Positions 51,601 to 57,100 of a DNA stretch of 64,000 nucleotides are shown piece by piece. Source of the stretch: Liolophura sinensis (Eukaryota; Mollusca; Polyplacophora; Chitonida; Chitonidae); contig NC_088300.1 of assembly GCF_032854445.1 (NCBI RefSeq), positions 19,389,608 through 19,453,607 of the forward strand, in the 5' to 3' direction. How positions within the stretch are numbered: position 1 is the first letter of the stretch; the number at the start of each line of letters is the position of its first letter. Below the pieces are notes generated by a model. That model made no database searches, had not been told where the DNA came from, and saw only the letters and a program-made list of their open reading frames with translations. Position numbers and translations under genes: made by a program.

Positions 51601-51868
51601 TTGAACAAGACTCAGATGCTTGGGAAATGCAAGCTGATAACTCACTTACATTTATTTATATTTACTGAAGGACTAACTAGCAATGCTGTCCATTTTCTGT
51701 GGCTCTAAGTCTCTGTTTCACAAACTTCACACGCAAACTGAAGAGTGATGATACCGGTCAGTATTTACACTTACCGCTCACTTCCTCCGTGCCTTCTGTC
51801 AAAATATCTTTGGTGAGGTTAGAAAGTTGATCGGTGATGGACGAAAAGCTGCCGCCGAGCCATGACAT
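4799..51868 (-). CDS. TRIP11: GMAP-210 / TRIP11 golgin, complete gene of 27 coding exons
   Basis: Coding exons in transcript order: 51868-51775, 42300-42224, 38185-38075, 36830-36689, 33073-32934, 23954-23883, 23219-23042, 22815-22640, 22010-21887, 21399-21296, 20472-20338, 19998-19881, 19500-19348, 18954-18870, 18391-18157, 17666-17607, 17230-17155, 16562-13300, 12913-12842, 11919-11798, 11458-11295, 10794-10691, 10504-10406, 6639-6558, 6235-6121, 5806-5696, 5182-4799. All introns are GT-AG and phases agree throughout except inside exon 23. About 2198 residues, against 1979 in human TRIP11. Landmarks matching the vertebrate protein are the MSWLGGS start with [22 protein letters not shown] with [67 protein letters not shown], and ILKDVL near the end. 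The family is a cis-Golgi tethering golgin: its N-terminal amphipathic helix senses curved membrane and captures small vesicles, and its C-terminal GRAB domain binds Arf1-GTP. Confidence 0.95.
6121..6639 (-). CDS. TRIP11: TRIP11 exons 24-25: GRAB-like Arf-binding region
   Basis: Exon 24 (6639-6558, 82 nt) ends with EAKVDK across the splice (human EGKVDK). Exon 25 (6235-6121, 115 nt) reads [20 protein letters not shown] then [18 protein letters not shown]. This aligns with human [20 protein letters not shown] and [20 protein letters not shown], the GRAB domain that binds Arf1-GTP at the cis-Golgi. The paired hydrophobic helices and the LxxxLLVGY start are kept. Confidence 0.92.
7215..7585. repeat. 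Minisatellite, 53-54 bp unit, about 7 copies
   Basis: Tandem units carry CAGCACTGTGGAAGGCAACAT and an ACATTACAG segment, with 53-54 bp spacing (for example GCATTAT starts at 7424 and 7477). Located in TRIP11 intron 23. The first units have GGAAACCTCTAAACATTACA and the later ones GGCAACATCCCAACATTACA, so two unit variants expanded in turn. Open frames through it are by-products. Confidence 0.85.
10406..10504 (-). CDS. TRIP11: TRIP11 exon 23, carrying a 1-nt frameshift
   Basis: The acceptor TTACAG|AGTCAA gives SQLEEASD in the incoming phase 0. The rest of the exon matches the family only in another frame, [19 protein letters not shown], and it must leave in phase 1 to join exon 24. The exon is 99 nt where these phases require 100, so one base is missing near 10477-10484 (GATGTCTGGAG on the coding strand). 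No nearby alternative acceptor repairs it. An assembly error or a recent deletion are the candidates; everything downstream is well preserved, which favours error or polymorphism. Confidence 0.8.
10691..12913 (-). CDS. TRIP11: TRIP11 exons 19-22, C-terminal coiled coil
   Basis: Exon 19 (12913-12842) has [11 protein letters not shown], matching human ELERLRNHLL. Exon 20 (11919-11798) has [19 protein letters not shown] and [16 protein letters not shown]. Exon 21 (11458-11295) has [19 protein letters not shown]. Exon 22 (10794-10691) has [18 protein letters not shown]. These four are among the best conserved segments. Phases are 0, 2, 1, 0. The acceptor of exon 20 is continuous with the 48-bp minisatellite beside it. 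Confidence 0.92.
11905..12440. repeat. 48-bp minisatellite derived from the TRIP11 exon 20 acceptor
   Basis: About nine 48-bp copies with TCTTCCTCAATGAGTACTCA as core, with near-perfect identity between 12050 and 12390. The same sequence, less conserved, forms the boundary of exon 20 at 11919 (TTCCTCAATCTGTACACACA), so the array contains degenerate copies of the 3' splice site and first codons (IEE). Because 48 is divisible by 3, frames stay open on both strands, giving spurious 130-148 residue ORFs. Confidence 0.85.
12648..12742 (+). repeat. 3' fragment of the AATAAA-tailed SINE
   Basis: Matches the 3' half of the full-length copy at 62113-62388: TTTCCTCCCACCATAATGCTGGC, then a TAAGTAAAATATTTTCAGTACTGCGTAAAA-like end and an AAATAAATAAATAA tail. 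The 5' head is missing. Confidence 0.7.
13300..16562 (-). CDS. TRIP11: TRIP11 exon 18: giant 3263-nt coiled-coil exon
   Basis: Uninterrupted for 1087 codons, about half of the protein. Acceptor is GGATAG|GAATCC, donor GAACAG|GTGAGAC. Nearly continuous coiled coil with a less helical acidic patch around 14700-14880 ([18 protein letters not shown]). Conserved GMAP-210 blocks in the second half include [40 protein letters not shown] and [13 protein letters not shown], in the same order as in the human protein. Human TRIP11 also has one very large central exon, so this is an old feature. The many small plus-strand open frames across it are antisense shadows. Confidence 0.96.
16548..16690. repeat. 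45-bp tandem repeat with (CAA)n spanning the TRIP11 exon 18 acceptor
   Basis: The motif TGACTGG recurs at 16552 (inside the exon), 16597 and 16642, an exact 45-bp spacing, each followed by a CAACAACAAC run. On the transcript the runs are GTT repeats that supply the polypyrimidine-like tract before the exon 18 acceptor. The two outer copies no longer carry the acceptor AG in the same context. Confidence 0.65.
17155..18954 (-). CDS. TRIP11: TRIP11 exons 14-17
   Basis: Exon 14 (18954-18870, 85 nt) reads [20 protein letters not shown] and ends AACTCCAG|GTGAGC in phase 2; its donor is part of a minisatellite. Exon 15 (18391-18157, 235 nt) begins [18 protein letters not shown], a likely non-helical link, then [20 protein letters not shown]. 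Exon 16 (17666-17607) is 60 nt. Exon 17 (17230-17155, 76 nt) is [18 protein letters not shown]. Phase 1 into exon 18 is correct. Confidence 0.88.
17368..17415 (-). repeat. Short 3' fragment of the AATAAA-tailed SINE
   Basis: TTTATTTATTTACTTGACTGG, GTGTTTTA and CTCAAGAATA match the reversed 3' end of the family. Only about 45 bp remain. Confidence 0.5.
18728..18900. repeat. 66-bp minisatellite duplicating the TRIP11 exon 14 donor
   Basis: Three copies with a 66-bp period (GTATTCGGCT at 18791 and 18857). Each contains the last 18 or so nt of exon 14 on the transcript, TATAGACAACAACTCCAG, and two of the three keep an intact GTGAGC donor (exon edges at 18870 and 18804). The third, near 18738, has lost the GT. 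Splicing at the second donor would extend the exon into an immediate TGA stop. Confidence 0.85.
19348..23954 (-). CDS. TRIP11: TRIP11 exons 6-13, coiled coil
   Basis: Eight short exons: 23954-23883, 23219-23042, 22815-22640, 22010-21887, 21399-21296, 20472-20338, 19998-19881 and 19500-19348. All code for heptad-type helix rich in Glu, Gln, Leu and Lys. Examples are [20 protein letters not shown] (exon 7), [20 protein letters not shown] (exon 8), [17 protein letters not shown] (exon 11) and [16 protein letters not shown] (exon 13). Phases agree at every junction. The exon 8 acceptor is a TAGCAG tandem acceptor, allowing one Ala to be included or skipped. Confidence 0.88.
24010..24300 (-). repeat. 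Probable old tRNA-headed SINE
   Basis: Reverse orientation. TTGGAGTTTAACGTCATATGAC resembles the 3' end of the ACTC-tailed family. About 240 bp further GGATTGAACCCCAGATTGAG resembles a tRNA B box in reverse. Strongly decayed, in TRIP11 intron 5. Confidence 0.45.
25545..26265. repeat. 66-bp minisatellite, about 9 copies, interrupted by a SINE
   Basis: The unit is 66 bp and carries AAAACTTCCACAATACATGTA, TTTTAACACAAAAAGAGATA and TGATCCTTGGCAGAGTTTGA. It lies in TRIP11 intron 5. A reversed SINE sits inside one unit at 25714-25897. The copies are well conserved, with drift at the right end. Confidence 0.88.
25714..25897 (-). repeat. AATAAA-tailed SINE inserted in a minisatellite
   Basis: Reverse-oriented copy, from TTATTTATTTATTTACTCGA to GCCAGCATAAGCTGGACT. 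It is flanked by the 13-bp duplication GGCAGAGTTTGAT (25701-25713 and 25898-25910), which is also part of the minisatellite unit. The tRNA-like head is absent, so it is 5' truncated. Confidence 0.85.
27421..27606 (+). repeat. AATAAA-tailed SINE, 5' truncated
   Basis: Starts near AGTCTCTCACTAATGC, contains TGTGAGTTCAAGACCAGCTC (B-box region) and CCATACGTGAGAAGG, and ends CGCCAATCAAATAAATAAAA. Same family as 62113-62388. Confidence 0.8.
28107..28190 (-). repeat. 3' fragment of the AATAAA-tailed SINE
   Basis: TTTATTTATTTATTTGAATGG, GTGTTTTATGCCG, then ATTTCACTTATACAATGGCAG and GCATTATGGTGG: the reversed 3' end only. Confidence 0.65.
28400..28650 (-). repeat. ACTC-tailed tRNA-derived SINE, older copy
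   Basis: Reverse orientation. It begins with TGCTTGGGGTTTAGCGTCGT (the family's 3' end) and ends at the tRNA-like head, CTCTACCAACTGTGCTATC. Diverged and shorter than the copies at 1751 and 61572. Confidence 0.8.
32934..42300 (-). CDS. TRIP11: TRIP11 exons 2-5
   Basis: Exon 2 (42300-42224, 77 nt) enters in phase 1 from exon 1 and reads [19 protein letters not shown], helical. Exon 3 (38185-38075, 111 nt) reads [20 protein letters not shown] onward. Exon 4 (36830-36689, 142 nt) starts [17 protein letters not shown] and has a polar patch with [14 protein letters not shown], a likely flexible break. Exon 5 (33073-32934, 140 nt) holds the conserved [11 protein letters not shown] block followed by [15 protein letters not shown], matching the human DDMDFGDIIS/EINRLSNEV region. 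Phases run 1, 0, 0, 1, 0. Confidence 0.9.
33272..33322. repeat. (TA)n microsatellite
   Basis: About 25 uninterrupted TA units in TRIP11 intron 4. Confidence 0.97.
33750..33940. repeat. Degenerate tandem repeat, about 28-32 bp
   Basis: TTTTCAGCTCAGTGAGTTTTA-like units recur about six times with variable spacing in TRIP11 intron 4. Older and less regular than the other arrays. Confidence 0.6.
34519..34722 (+). repeat. AATAAA-tailed SINE
   Basis: GTGAGTTCAAGTCCCGGTTA, CCGTACGTGGGAAGGTC and a CACCAATCAAATAAATAAATA end. A possible imperfect target duplication AATAACTTACTG / AATAACCTACTG flanks it. The tRNA head is mostly lost. Confidence 0.78.
37030..37930. repeat. Large minisatellite, about 49-57 bp unit, in TRIP11 intron 3
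   Basis: About 17-18 units with core GTGCTCAATGAACAACACCTT, then GATGTGGGAGACTCCCATAC and a TAGA-containing spacer. Spacing varies (49 bp at 37091-37140, longer with an added TACATGTA). Two higher-order variants alternate: one with GATGTGGGAGACTCCCATAC and one with GATGCATGAGACTTCTGTAC. Several short ORFs run across it and are not genes. Confidence 0.85.
38335..38440 (-). repeat. Possible SINE 3' remnant
   Basis: TTTATTTGATTAATGTCTCAT, CATACTTAAGAATATTTGAC and GCAGTCAGG keep the order of the reversed AATAAA-tailed SINE 3' end, with heavy decay. Confidence 0.4.
39210..39440 (-). repeat. Old tRNA-headed SINE
   Basis: Reverse orientation. TTATTTATTAATTTATTTGAG with GTGTTTTATGCCATG marks the 3' end, and GGATTTGACCACAGAACCTC about 160 bp away is a decayed B-box region. 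In TRIP11 intron 2. Confidence 0.5.
43262..43690. repeat. Nested foldback element
   Basis: Outer arms: AAAAATGCTATATTTTCTAAG near 43290 and its complement CTTAGAAAATATAGCATTTTT near 43638-43660. Inner arms: AATCTACTTCAATTAATTTT and GGTGCATCAAAT at 43525-43557, against GACGCACCAT and ACTTGAAGTAGAT at 43598-43625. A long imperfect hairpin, consistent with a non-autonomous foldback or MITE-type element. Confidence 0.7.
43772..43914. repeat. MITE-like element with GGGGCC-type ends
   Basis: Left end AGGGCCAGTTTCGCAAAACTT. The right end reads in reverse AGGGGCCACTTTTACAAAAC. About 143 bp, AT-rich centre, no coding. Confidence 0.65.
45176..45193 (-). CDS. TRIP11: Candidate optional 18-nt microexon in TRIP11 intron 1
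   Basis: Flanked on the transcript by a pyrimidine-rich tract ending CATGAAAG and by the donor CTCAG|GTAAAA. It enters and leaves in phase 1, so its inclusion would add six residues (VS-EIQNSS-D) without changing frame. The direct exon 1 to exon 2 splice is also in frame. Support is only from splice-like sites. Confidence 0.22.
45397..45484. repeat. Near-perfect hairpin, arms about 38 bp
   Basis: ACATTGGTTAGTTTAAGC then AAATGTTGGAA on the left; TTCCAACATTTTGCTTAAAC then TAACCAATGT on the right, with a short ATATATCTATATA loop. One or two mismatches only. It could be a solo MITE hairpin or a small-RNA precursor. Confidence 0.75.
45612..45960 (-). repeat. Possible decayed SINE
   Basis: TTTATGTCATACTCAAGAAAT followed by GGGTGGAAGTAACTAGAG and ACTGAAGACCACTTGTCTTCC. 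The last motif recurs near 2400 and 60960, marking an interspersed family. Confidence 0.4.
46252..46635 (+). repeat. tRNA-headed SINE with AATAAA tail (second subfamily)
   Basis: A-box-like TGGTTTAGTGGCTAGAG, then a good B box, CAGGTTCAAACC, about 50 nt later. It ends with AGTGTTAAGCAACAATCAAATAAATAAATC. The head differs from the 62113 family while the tail is shared. Confidence 0.65.
48614..48664. repeat. (TA)n microsatellite
   Basis: About 25 TA units in TRIP11 intron 1. Confidence 0.97.
48886..49006. repeat. Small MITE-like element
   Basis: Imperfect terminal inverted repeats: TGTTTCTCAAAGGGGTCATAA on the left and, in reverse on the right, TGTTTCTGAAAGGGATCGTAA. About 120 bp, no coding. 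Confidence 0.6.
51108..51577. repeat. 470-bp foldback element with arms of about 220 bp
   Basis: The left half returns in reverse on the right. For example CCTTTTGTTATACTGGCCTAG (51140-51161) faces CTAGGCCAGTATAAGAAAAGG, and AACCTAAAGATGTGCTTTCCG faces CGGAAAGCACGTCTTTAGGTT. The turn is near 51345. Arms are roughly 80-85% complementary by eye. It lies about 200 bp inside intron 1 from exon 1. Confidence 0.82.
51775..51868 (-). CDS. TRIP11: TRIP11 exon 1: N-terminal ALPS-type amphipathic helix
   Basis: The start codon is at 51866-51868 in the context CACCATGT, and the donor is AGCG|GTAAGTG. The peptide begins [20 protein letters not shown] and continues [11 protein letters not shown]. Large hydrophobics (W, L, F, I, L, L) spaced among Ser, Thr, Gly and Asn with almost no charge are the signature of the amphipathic lipid-packing sensor in GMAP-210. 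The vertebrate protein has a longer Gly/Ser-rich lead-in, so this version is shorter by about 16 residues. Ends in phase 1. Confidence 0.93.
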
Positions 51869-52110
51869 GGTGATGCCAAATTTTGAAATAATTTATCTCT
51901 GGTGTCTGTCATGTACAAGAGTCTTTAGAAGCAACGGTGTCCGCGAATCGCCTTATTCACAACATACAGCATGTTGTACTTGCCAACTCGACGGCCGCCA
52001 TGTTTACCGACATATTTCCTCGTTGCGCATGCTCACTGGTGTAGTTTGATGCACCCTGGGATAGTAAACATTTCGCACGTGGCAAATCTGTCACACGCTC
52101 GTAAAGGGTA
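51869..52110 (-). promoter_or_regulatory. Probable TRIP11 5' UTR and core promoter
   Basis: Just upstream of the start codon on the minus strand lies a region richer in CpG than its surroundings. It has a YY1-like GCCGCCATGTT (51995-52004) and an NRF1-like TGCGCATGC (52024-52032). Such sites are typical of TATA-less housekeeping promoters. The transcription start itself cannot be read from sequence. Confidence 0.4.
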
Positions 52111-52629
52111 ATTCGAATAGGGCGCCTCCTTTGAATCCGATCTAAACAAAGTGTGCAGACAGAGAGACAGTTGAATGGATCTACTTCAGTTATGTTTTAT
52201 TATCACGCGGTTATGTGTTTACAGATTTCTGCTGTTTAGCCGAAGAACAAATGTATGACTGATCGTACACAGGCGCCTAATAGTGGGCGTGGTCGATGGC
52301 CATGTAAATGTATGTCATGTTACTGCAAGCTGCGTAAACGTCATGTAAATCACAACATAATGATATGCTCCGGGCAGTTTATAAGAGGACTGTAGTTTCG
52401 CCCGCAAGACGTTTGTTCCAAAAATATACTATCTGGAGGTATGGTGTACGTTCTTCAATGTTCTGTAATTAAGGTCAGCTCAGATTGTTTGACTAATTGG
52501 TGTTTAACGGATACCGTACATAAAAATAACGCTAACACGAAGATTAACAGAAATTATGAAAGTTATGAAAAATGAAAAAGGGGAAAAAAATCGCTGTTAA
52601 GGAATATTTTCTAATTACCCCTCTGTTTT

Positions 52630-52794
52630 CTACCAATGTTCGGAAATGGGGACATCAGTGAACTTATTGGGAATACGGCACCAGCCCCGGCGCCCCTCAT
52701 TCCTCACACAGTTGTTCTGACAGCTATCACCGTTAACGTCACGGCTACAAGCAACTGAATTACCAGACTGACTTCCGGAAAACTGCAAATAACA
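52630..52794 (-). CDS. Possible terminal exon of a cysteine-rich secreted peptide
   Basis: The acceptor is a pyrimidine-rich stretch ending TATTTGCAG|, and the reading continues to TAG at 52630-52632. The peptide has SQSGNSVACSRDVNGDSCQN followed by NCVRNEGRRGWCRIPNKF. Four Cys occur in the order C-x8-C-x3-C-x9-C with GRRGWC near the last. A CxxxC helix followed by GxC is the layout of cysteine-stabilised alpha-beta and macin-type antimicrobial peptides, but two or more expected Cys would have to lie upstream. No signal-peptide exon was found. It sits between TRIP11 and the next gene. Function is an inference only. Confidence 0.38.
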   Translation of the reverse strand, partial: CYLQFSGSQSGNSVACSRDVNGDSCQNNCVRNEGRRGWCRIPNKFTDVPISEHW

Positions 52795-52848
52795 ATCGTT
52801 ATTACGCATCAAGAAGAAATGTAAGAAGATTTTTTCACTCTTTAACAC

Positions 52849-54023
52849 ATCATCAACTATATATCAGGGAATTAAAACCGACACTTTCACTTGTAGTTTA
52901 ACTCGGCACTCAAAGACTGCTGTCTTGTTTGTTGCTGGAGTAAACTGGAATGTTCAGAGTAAACCACCGCGTCTGTCCAGATATCTGGCTAATATATTGA
53001 CTTATCATCCGATTCGAACGCTCGACCTCATTTGTCAAGAGACACACAACCTGGAGAAGGTTCCGGGCAAAATCGCACCGGCATGTAAATTTCCTTTTTT
53101 TTTTCTTTTTTAATTTAATTGGTGTTTCACGCCGCACTTAAGAATATTTCACTTACATGACAGCGGCCGACATTATGGTGGAAGAAAAGCAGGCAGGGGG
53201 AAACCCACGACCATCCGTTGCTGCTGGTTGCTGTCAGCCCTACCCACGTACAGCCGGAGAGGAAGCCAACGGAGAGTCAATTTGTTACAACCAGTTGGAA
53301 AAATAACATTCCAGACATATCACCCTTTGGGCGGCTGCCAGGATTATGATGTTATGTTCTATGCGGCGCCGAAAATGAGATTTAAATCTCGATCTGACAA
53401 AATGTGATTTCTTCAAAATGGAGGACATGAGGAAATGACCTCATCGCGATGATTAAGACATGTAACATTGAATTTAACTAACCACATACAAAACATGAAA
53501 AGTGTTGCCATATTTCGATTTGGTGCAAAAAGTCACATTATAAAAGGTCAAGTTTGCATCACTGTGTGACGAAGAGAAAAAAATGGAAGAAAGCTGAAAA
53601 ATGAGTCACGTGACATTAAAAATCGCTCCAGCCTTAATTATTCGGAAATCAAAGCTTTTTTACGATAAAAGTATAGTCCTACTCACCGTGTAACAACATG
53701 TAGAATTTCTGTCCGATCGGATCGGCAATTTTTAAGAAGACGATTTTAAAATGTTTCTATAAAATTGCAAATGCATGGCCGCTAAACCATATACAAAATG
53801 GCAAGGTAGCGAGTGTAACACGCCATATCTTCAGTATTGTTACTGCTTATTTTTGGTTTCTCTACCTTTAGCGCTTTTGGCGATATTGGAGCTTGAAATC
53901 AGCCAACTGTGCTAATCTTAACAATTTCAACAGGTGATGTCACTCCAAGAGGGCGTGGATCCCTAATTAATAAACACACAACAGAGTAAAGAAATAAAAT
54001 GTTATACTGTACAATCTAAACTA
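52849..54023. other. Intergenic stretch left of the second gene
   Basis: Apart from the SINE at 53104-53275, no coding signal was recognised. An upstream exon of the cysteine-rich peptide would be expected here or further right but was not identified. Confidence 0.45.
53104..53275 (-). repeat. AATAAA-tailed SINE, reversed
   Basis: TTTAATTTAATTGGTGTTTCA, CGCCGCACTTAAGAATATTTC, ACCCACGACCATCCG and ACGTACAGCCGGAGAGGAAGC in the expected order. The tRNA head is missing. Confidence 0.78.
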
Positions 54024-54029
54024 TTTATT
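54024..54029 (-). terminator. Poly(A) signal of the second gene
   Basis: TTTATT on the plus strand (AATAAA on the transcript), 72-77 nt beyond the stop codon at 54101-54103. Confidence 0.6.
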
Positions 54030-54100
54030 CAATACATTTGATTACAATTAAGATATGATGGAAGTCTTTAGGTATGTGTCTGTTGGTATCTGACATGAAT

Positions 54101-57100
54101 CTATGTTTTATCTCGGACGCCTGTGTGCGTGGGCCTTCTCACCAAGACCAGTGCCCTTGATTCCAACTCTGTGGAATCGGAAGAACTGATGACCCGCTGG
54201 TGACCTGGAATAGAGTTGGGAATAACTTTAGTGTTGTTTTAATGATAATTCATGCCTATATTGCTGTTAGAATTCCTTCTATGATTTCCTTCCTGTGTAA
54301 AATGTACTGATAAATACATAATAATCAACAAAGACACTTAGTCTATATAAAAATATGAATCAAGAAAATATTTCAAACACTGATTGTGTTGGTCAGTAGC
54401 TAGTCTTCTGTTTGATGGACGCTCGACAGCCCGCATCGCGTAAGTATGGTTCAAGACATATGACAAATATTTACCTGTATTTTTCGTAAATATTTCACTT
54501 CTTTTCTTTTTGCGTGCCGCAGCGGAGACCTTAAGGAAGCTCTGACAGGCTTGACTGGGCGTCATGGATTTGGAACCCGTTCTCCGGAGAGAGCGATAGT
54601 CCGGTGTATACCGAGGTGTACCTTCAAATTAATAAGGGCAAGCATTTTTGCAGAACTTGAAAAAATATTTCACAATTACAAGAGGAAAATTGTCTCTATA
54701 TAGATAACTATAAAAAAAAAACTTGCTCACAAATGACCTCTAGGATTTAAATTGGTAAGTCCCTCTAATGAGACAGGTGAATATTAGTCACGAGTTGTTA
54801 CAATGTGCACCATATAAATGCGGGGGTATTTACTCTCTGCATTTCCAAAAGAAGAGATCTTGAACGCTCTATAAAATGCAAGAAACTCGAGTTTATGCGT
54901 TTGCGGTATGCACTGGCGTGATCTACAATACTAATAATTGGTGTTCAGAATTTATAGCAATGCAGTTTTCATACGATACTATATTTGTTGCTACAACTTA
55001 ATTGTCACGACAGCTGGTCACAACGGTCTGTCGCGCACGGGTGTAGCTGAATGAAAACAGATTATGTTCTACTCCTCTAGACTTGTAGTGTTCGACTGAA
55101 GTATCGTTCTCGTCCACACTTTAAGAGGTATGTGACAAAGTGCTACTACAAATGTCAGTTGAACTCTCACCGGGGGTCAGTCTGCCTGCAGGGGTCAATA
55201 GGACTCGATTAAGGGTTTTCAGAGGCGATCGCTTAAACCGGATGGCCCCCTGTTCCACAGGTGTTGGAGGTCGACCGCTTGGTGAGGAGAAACGGCCATC
55301 TTCGTCATCCATTATACTTCCGGTGCATTCACTCCTTTGCTGCTGCGCATCTGGCTCCTCCACCACGGTCGCTAGAGTCTGACTTGGAGTTAAGTGGTTC
55401 ACAAATATGTCCCCTGAAAATGTGATGTCAAAGCCTTACTTTAAATTCTGTGGTACAGTATATGTTTGCCCGATAATGCTTAATGCAAAAAAGGTGCTTT
55501 ACAGAGTCTGTATTTTGGGGGAAAAACATATATTAAATACCTACTTATAGGTGGAATCTGTTACGCCCAAAGTGACTAACAATAATACCTGATGACACTT
55601 GTTTTCTAAAGTTGGGAACACAAGCACACCTGGGGCCGATTCCACAAAGCCATTTCTGAATTTATTCAAACTTTAAAAGCTCGTTACAGTGCGTAGTTTT
55701 GGGGTACTAAACGTTAGGATTTTAACACATTTGTCTTAAGATATTATTTATGAGTTGGTTAAGATTTTATCGTCTATGGCGTGAAAAGAATTGTAAAATA
55801 GTATTTCAGATTTTGACTCCAGTCGGAAATGGTGCTGTGGAATATGTCCCAAACAGCACTTGCTCACTTACCTTGCTCACCAGTACAGGTTTCATCCCTT
55901 GTTGTGATGGGATCTAATGGCGTCAGACGGCTGATCTCAGGAAGTCGTCTCGGACTGTTTCTGAGGACTGTGGTGTCGCTAGAGGTCACTGATAACGGAA
56001 GTTTAAGTCGCGGTGTGCAGCTTGTCTCTTTCATCGGACTCTCACAATGCGGTGACGGATTAGATCTAGAAAGGATGGGGAGAACCCTGTGGTTAGGTGT
56101 GAGTGGGTGAGGGGAGGCATCCAACTTCTTAAAGGTTGCGACGCGAGAATGACAATCAGAACGGCTCCCAGCGTCCCCCTCGTTAGGTAGCGTAACCGTC
56201 TCTGCACAACAGAAGTGAGGTACAGTGTACAGTAAGCGAGACTGTGTAATACGGCAGTATCTACAGAACAGAAATTAGATATAGTTAGTAACTCTGGGTA
56301 ATATAAGGGTCTCCACAGAACGGAAATTAGATGTAGATAGCAACACTGGATAATATGACGGTCTCTACAGGACAAAAGTTAGATGCAGTTAGCAACACTG
56401 GGCAATATGACGGTCTCTACAAAATGGAAATTAGTTATAGTTAGCAACACTGAGTAATATGACTGTCCCTACAGAACAGATTAGGAAAGAGATTTTGATC
56501 TGCCCAGCTGCGGATCAGAAGTAATGGAAGATATAGCCAATGACATGGTCAGTGGATAATATGACGTTCTCTACAGAGCAGAAATGAGATATAGATAGCA
56601 ACACCGGGCAATATGACGTTCTCTACAGAACAGAAGTTAGATGCAGTTAGCAACACTGGGCAATATGACGGTCTCTACAGAATGGAAATTAGTTATAGTT
56701 AGCAACACTGAGTAATATGACTGTCTCTACAGAACAGATTAGGAAAGAGATTTTGATTTGCCCAGCTGCGGATCAGACGTTATGGAAGATATAGCCAGTG
56801 ACATGGTTTCGCCACAAAATGTAAGTTAAAGGTAGACCCAGCGACATTGAGCAATATGACGGTATATGGAACAGATATCATAGAGCCAGCGGCATTAGGC
56901 AATATGACGGTCTAAGGAACGGATGCTTTAGAGCCAGAGACATTGGGCAATATGACGGTCTACGGAACAGATTATAGAGATAGAGCCAGCGGTATTGAGC
57001 AATATGATGGTCTACGGAACAGATATTATAGAGCCAGCGGCAATATGATGATCTGTGGAACAGATATTAGAGATAGAGCCAGCGGTATTGGGCAATATGA

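Larger units (their letters stand above)
42301..51774 (-). other. TRIP11 intron 1 (9.5 kb)
   Basis: The largest intron. It holds several foldback elements, a hairpin, one SINE and a TA tract (listed separately), and a candidate 18-nt microexon. The open frames in it are short and unsupported. The remainder is AT-rich with many TACATGTACA motifs. Confidence 0.6.
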
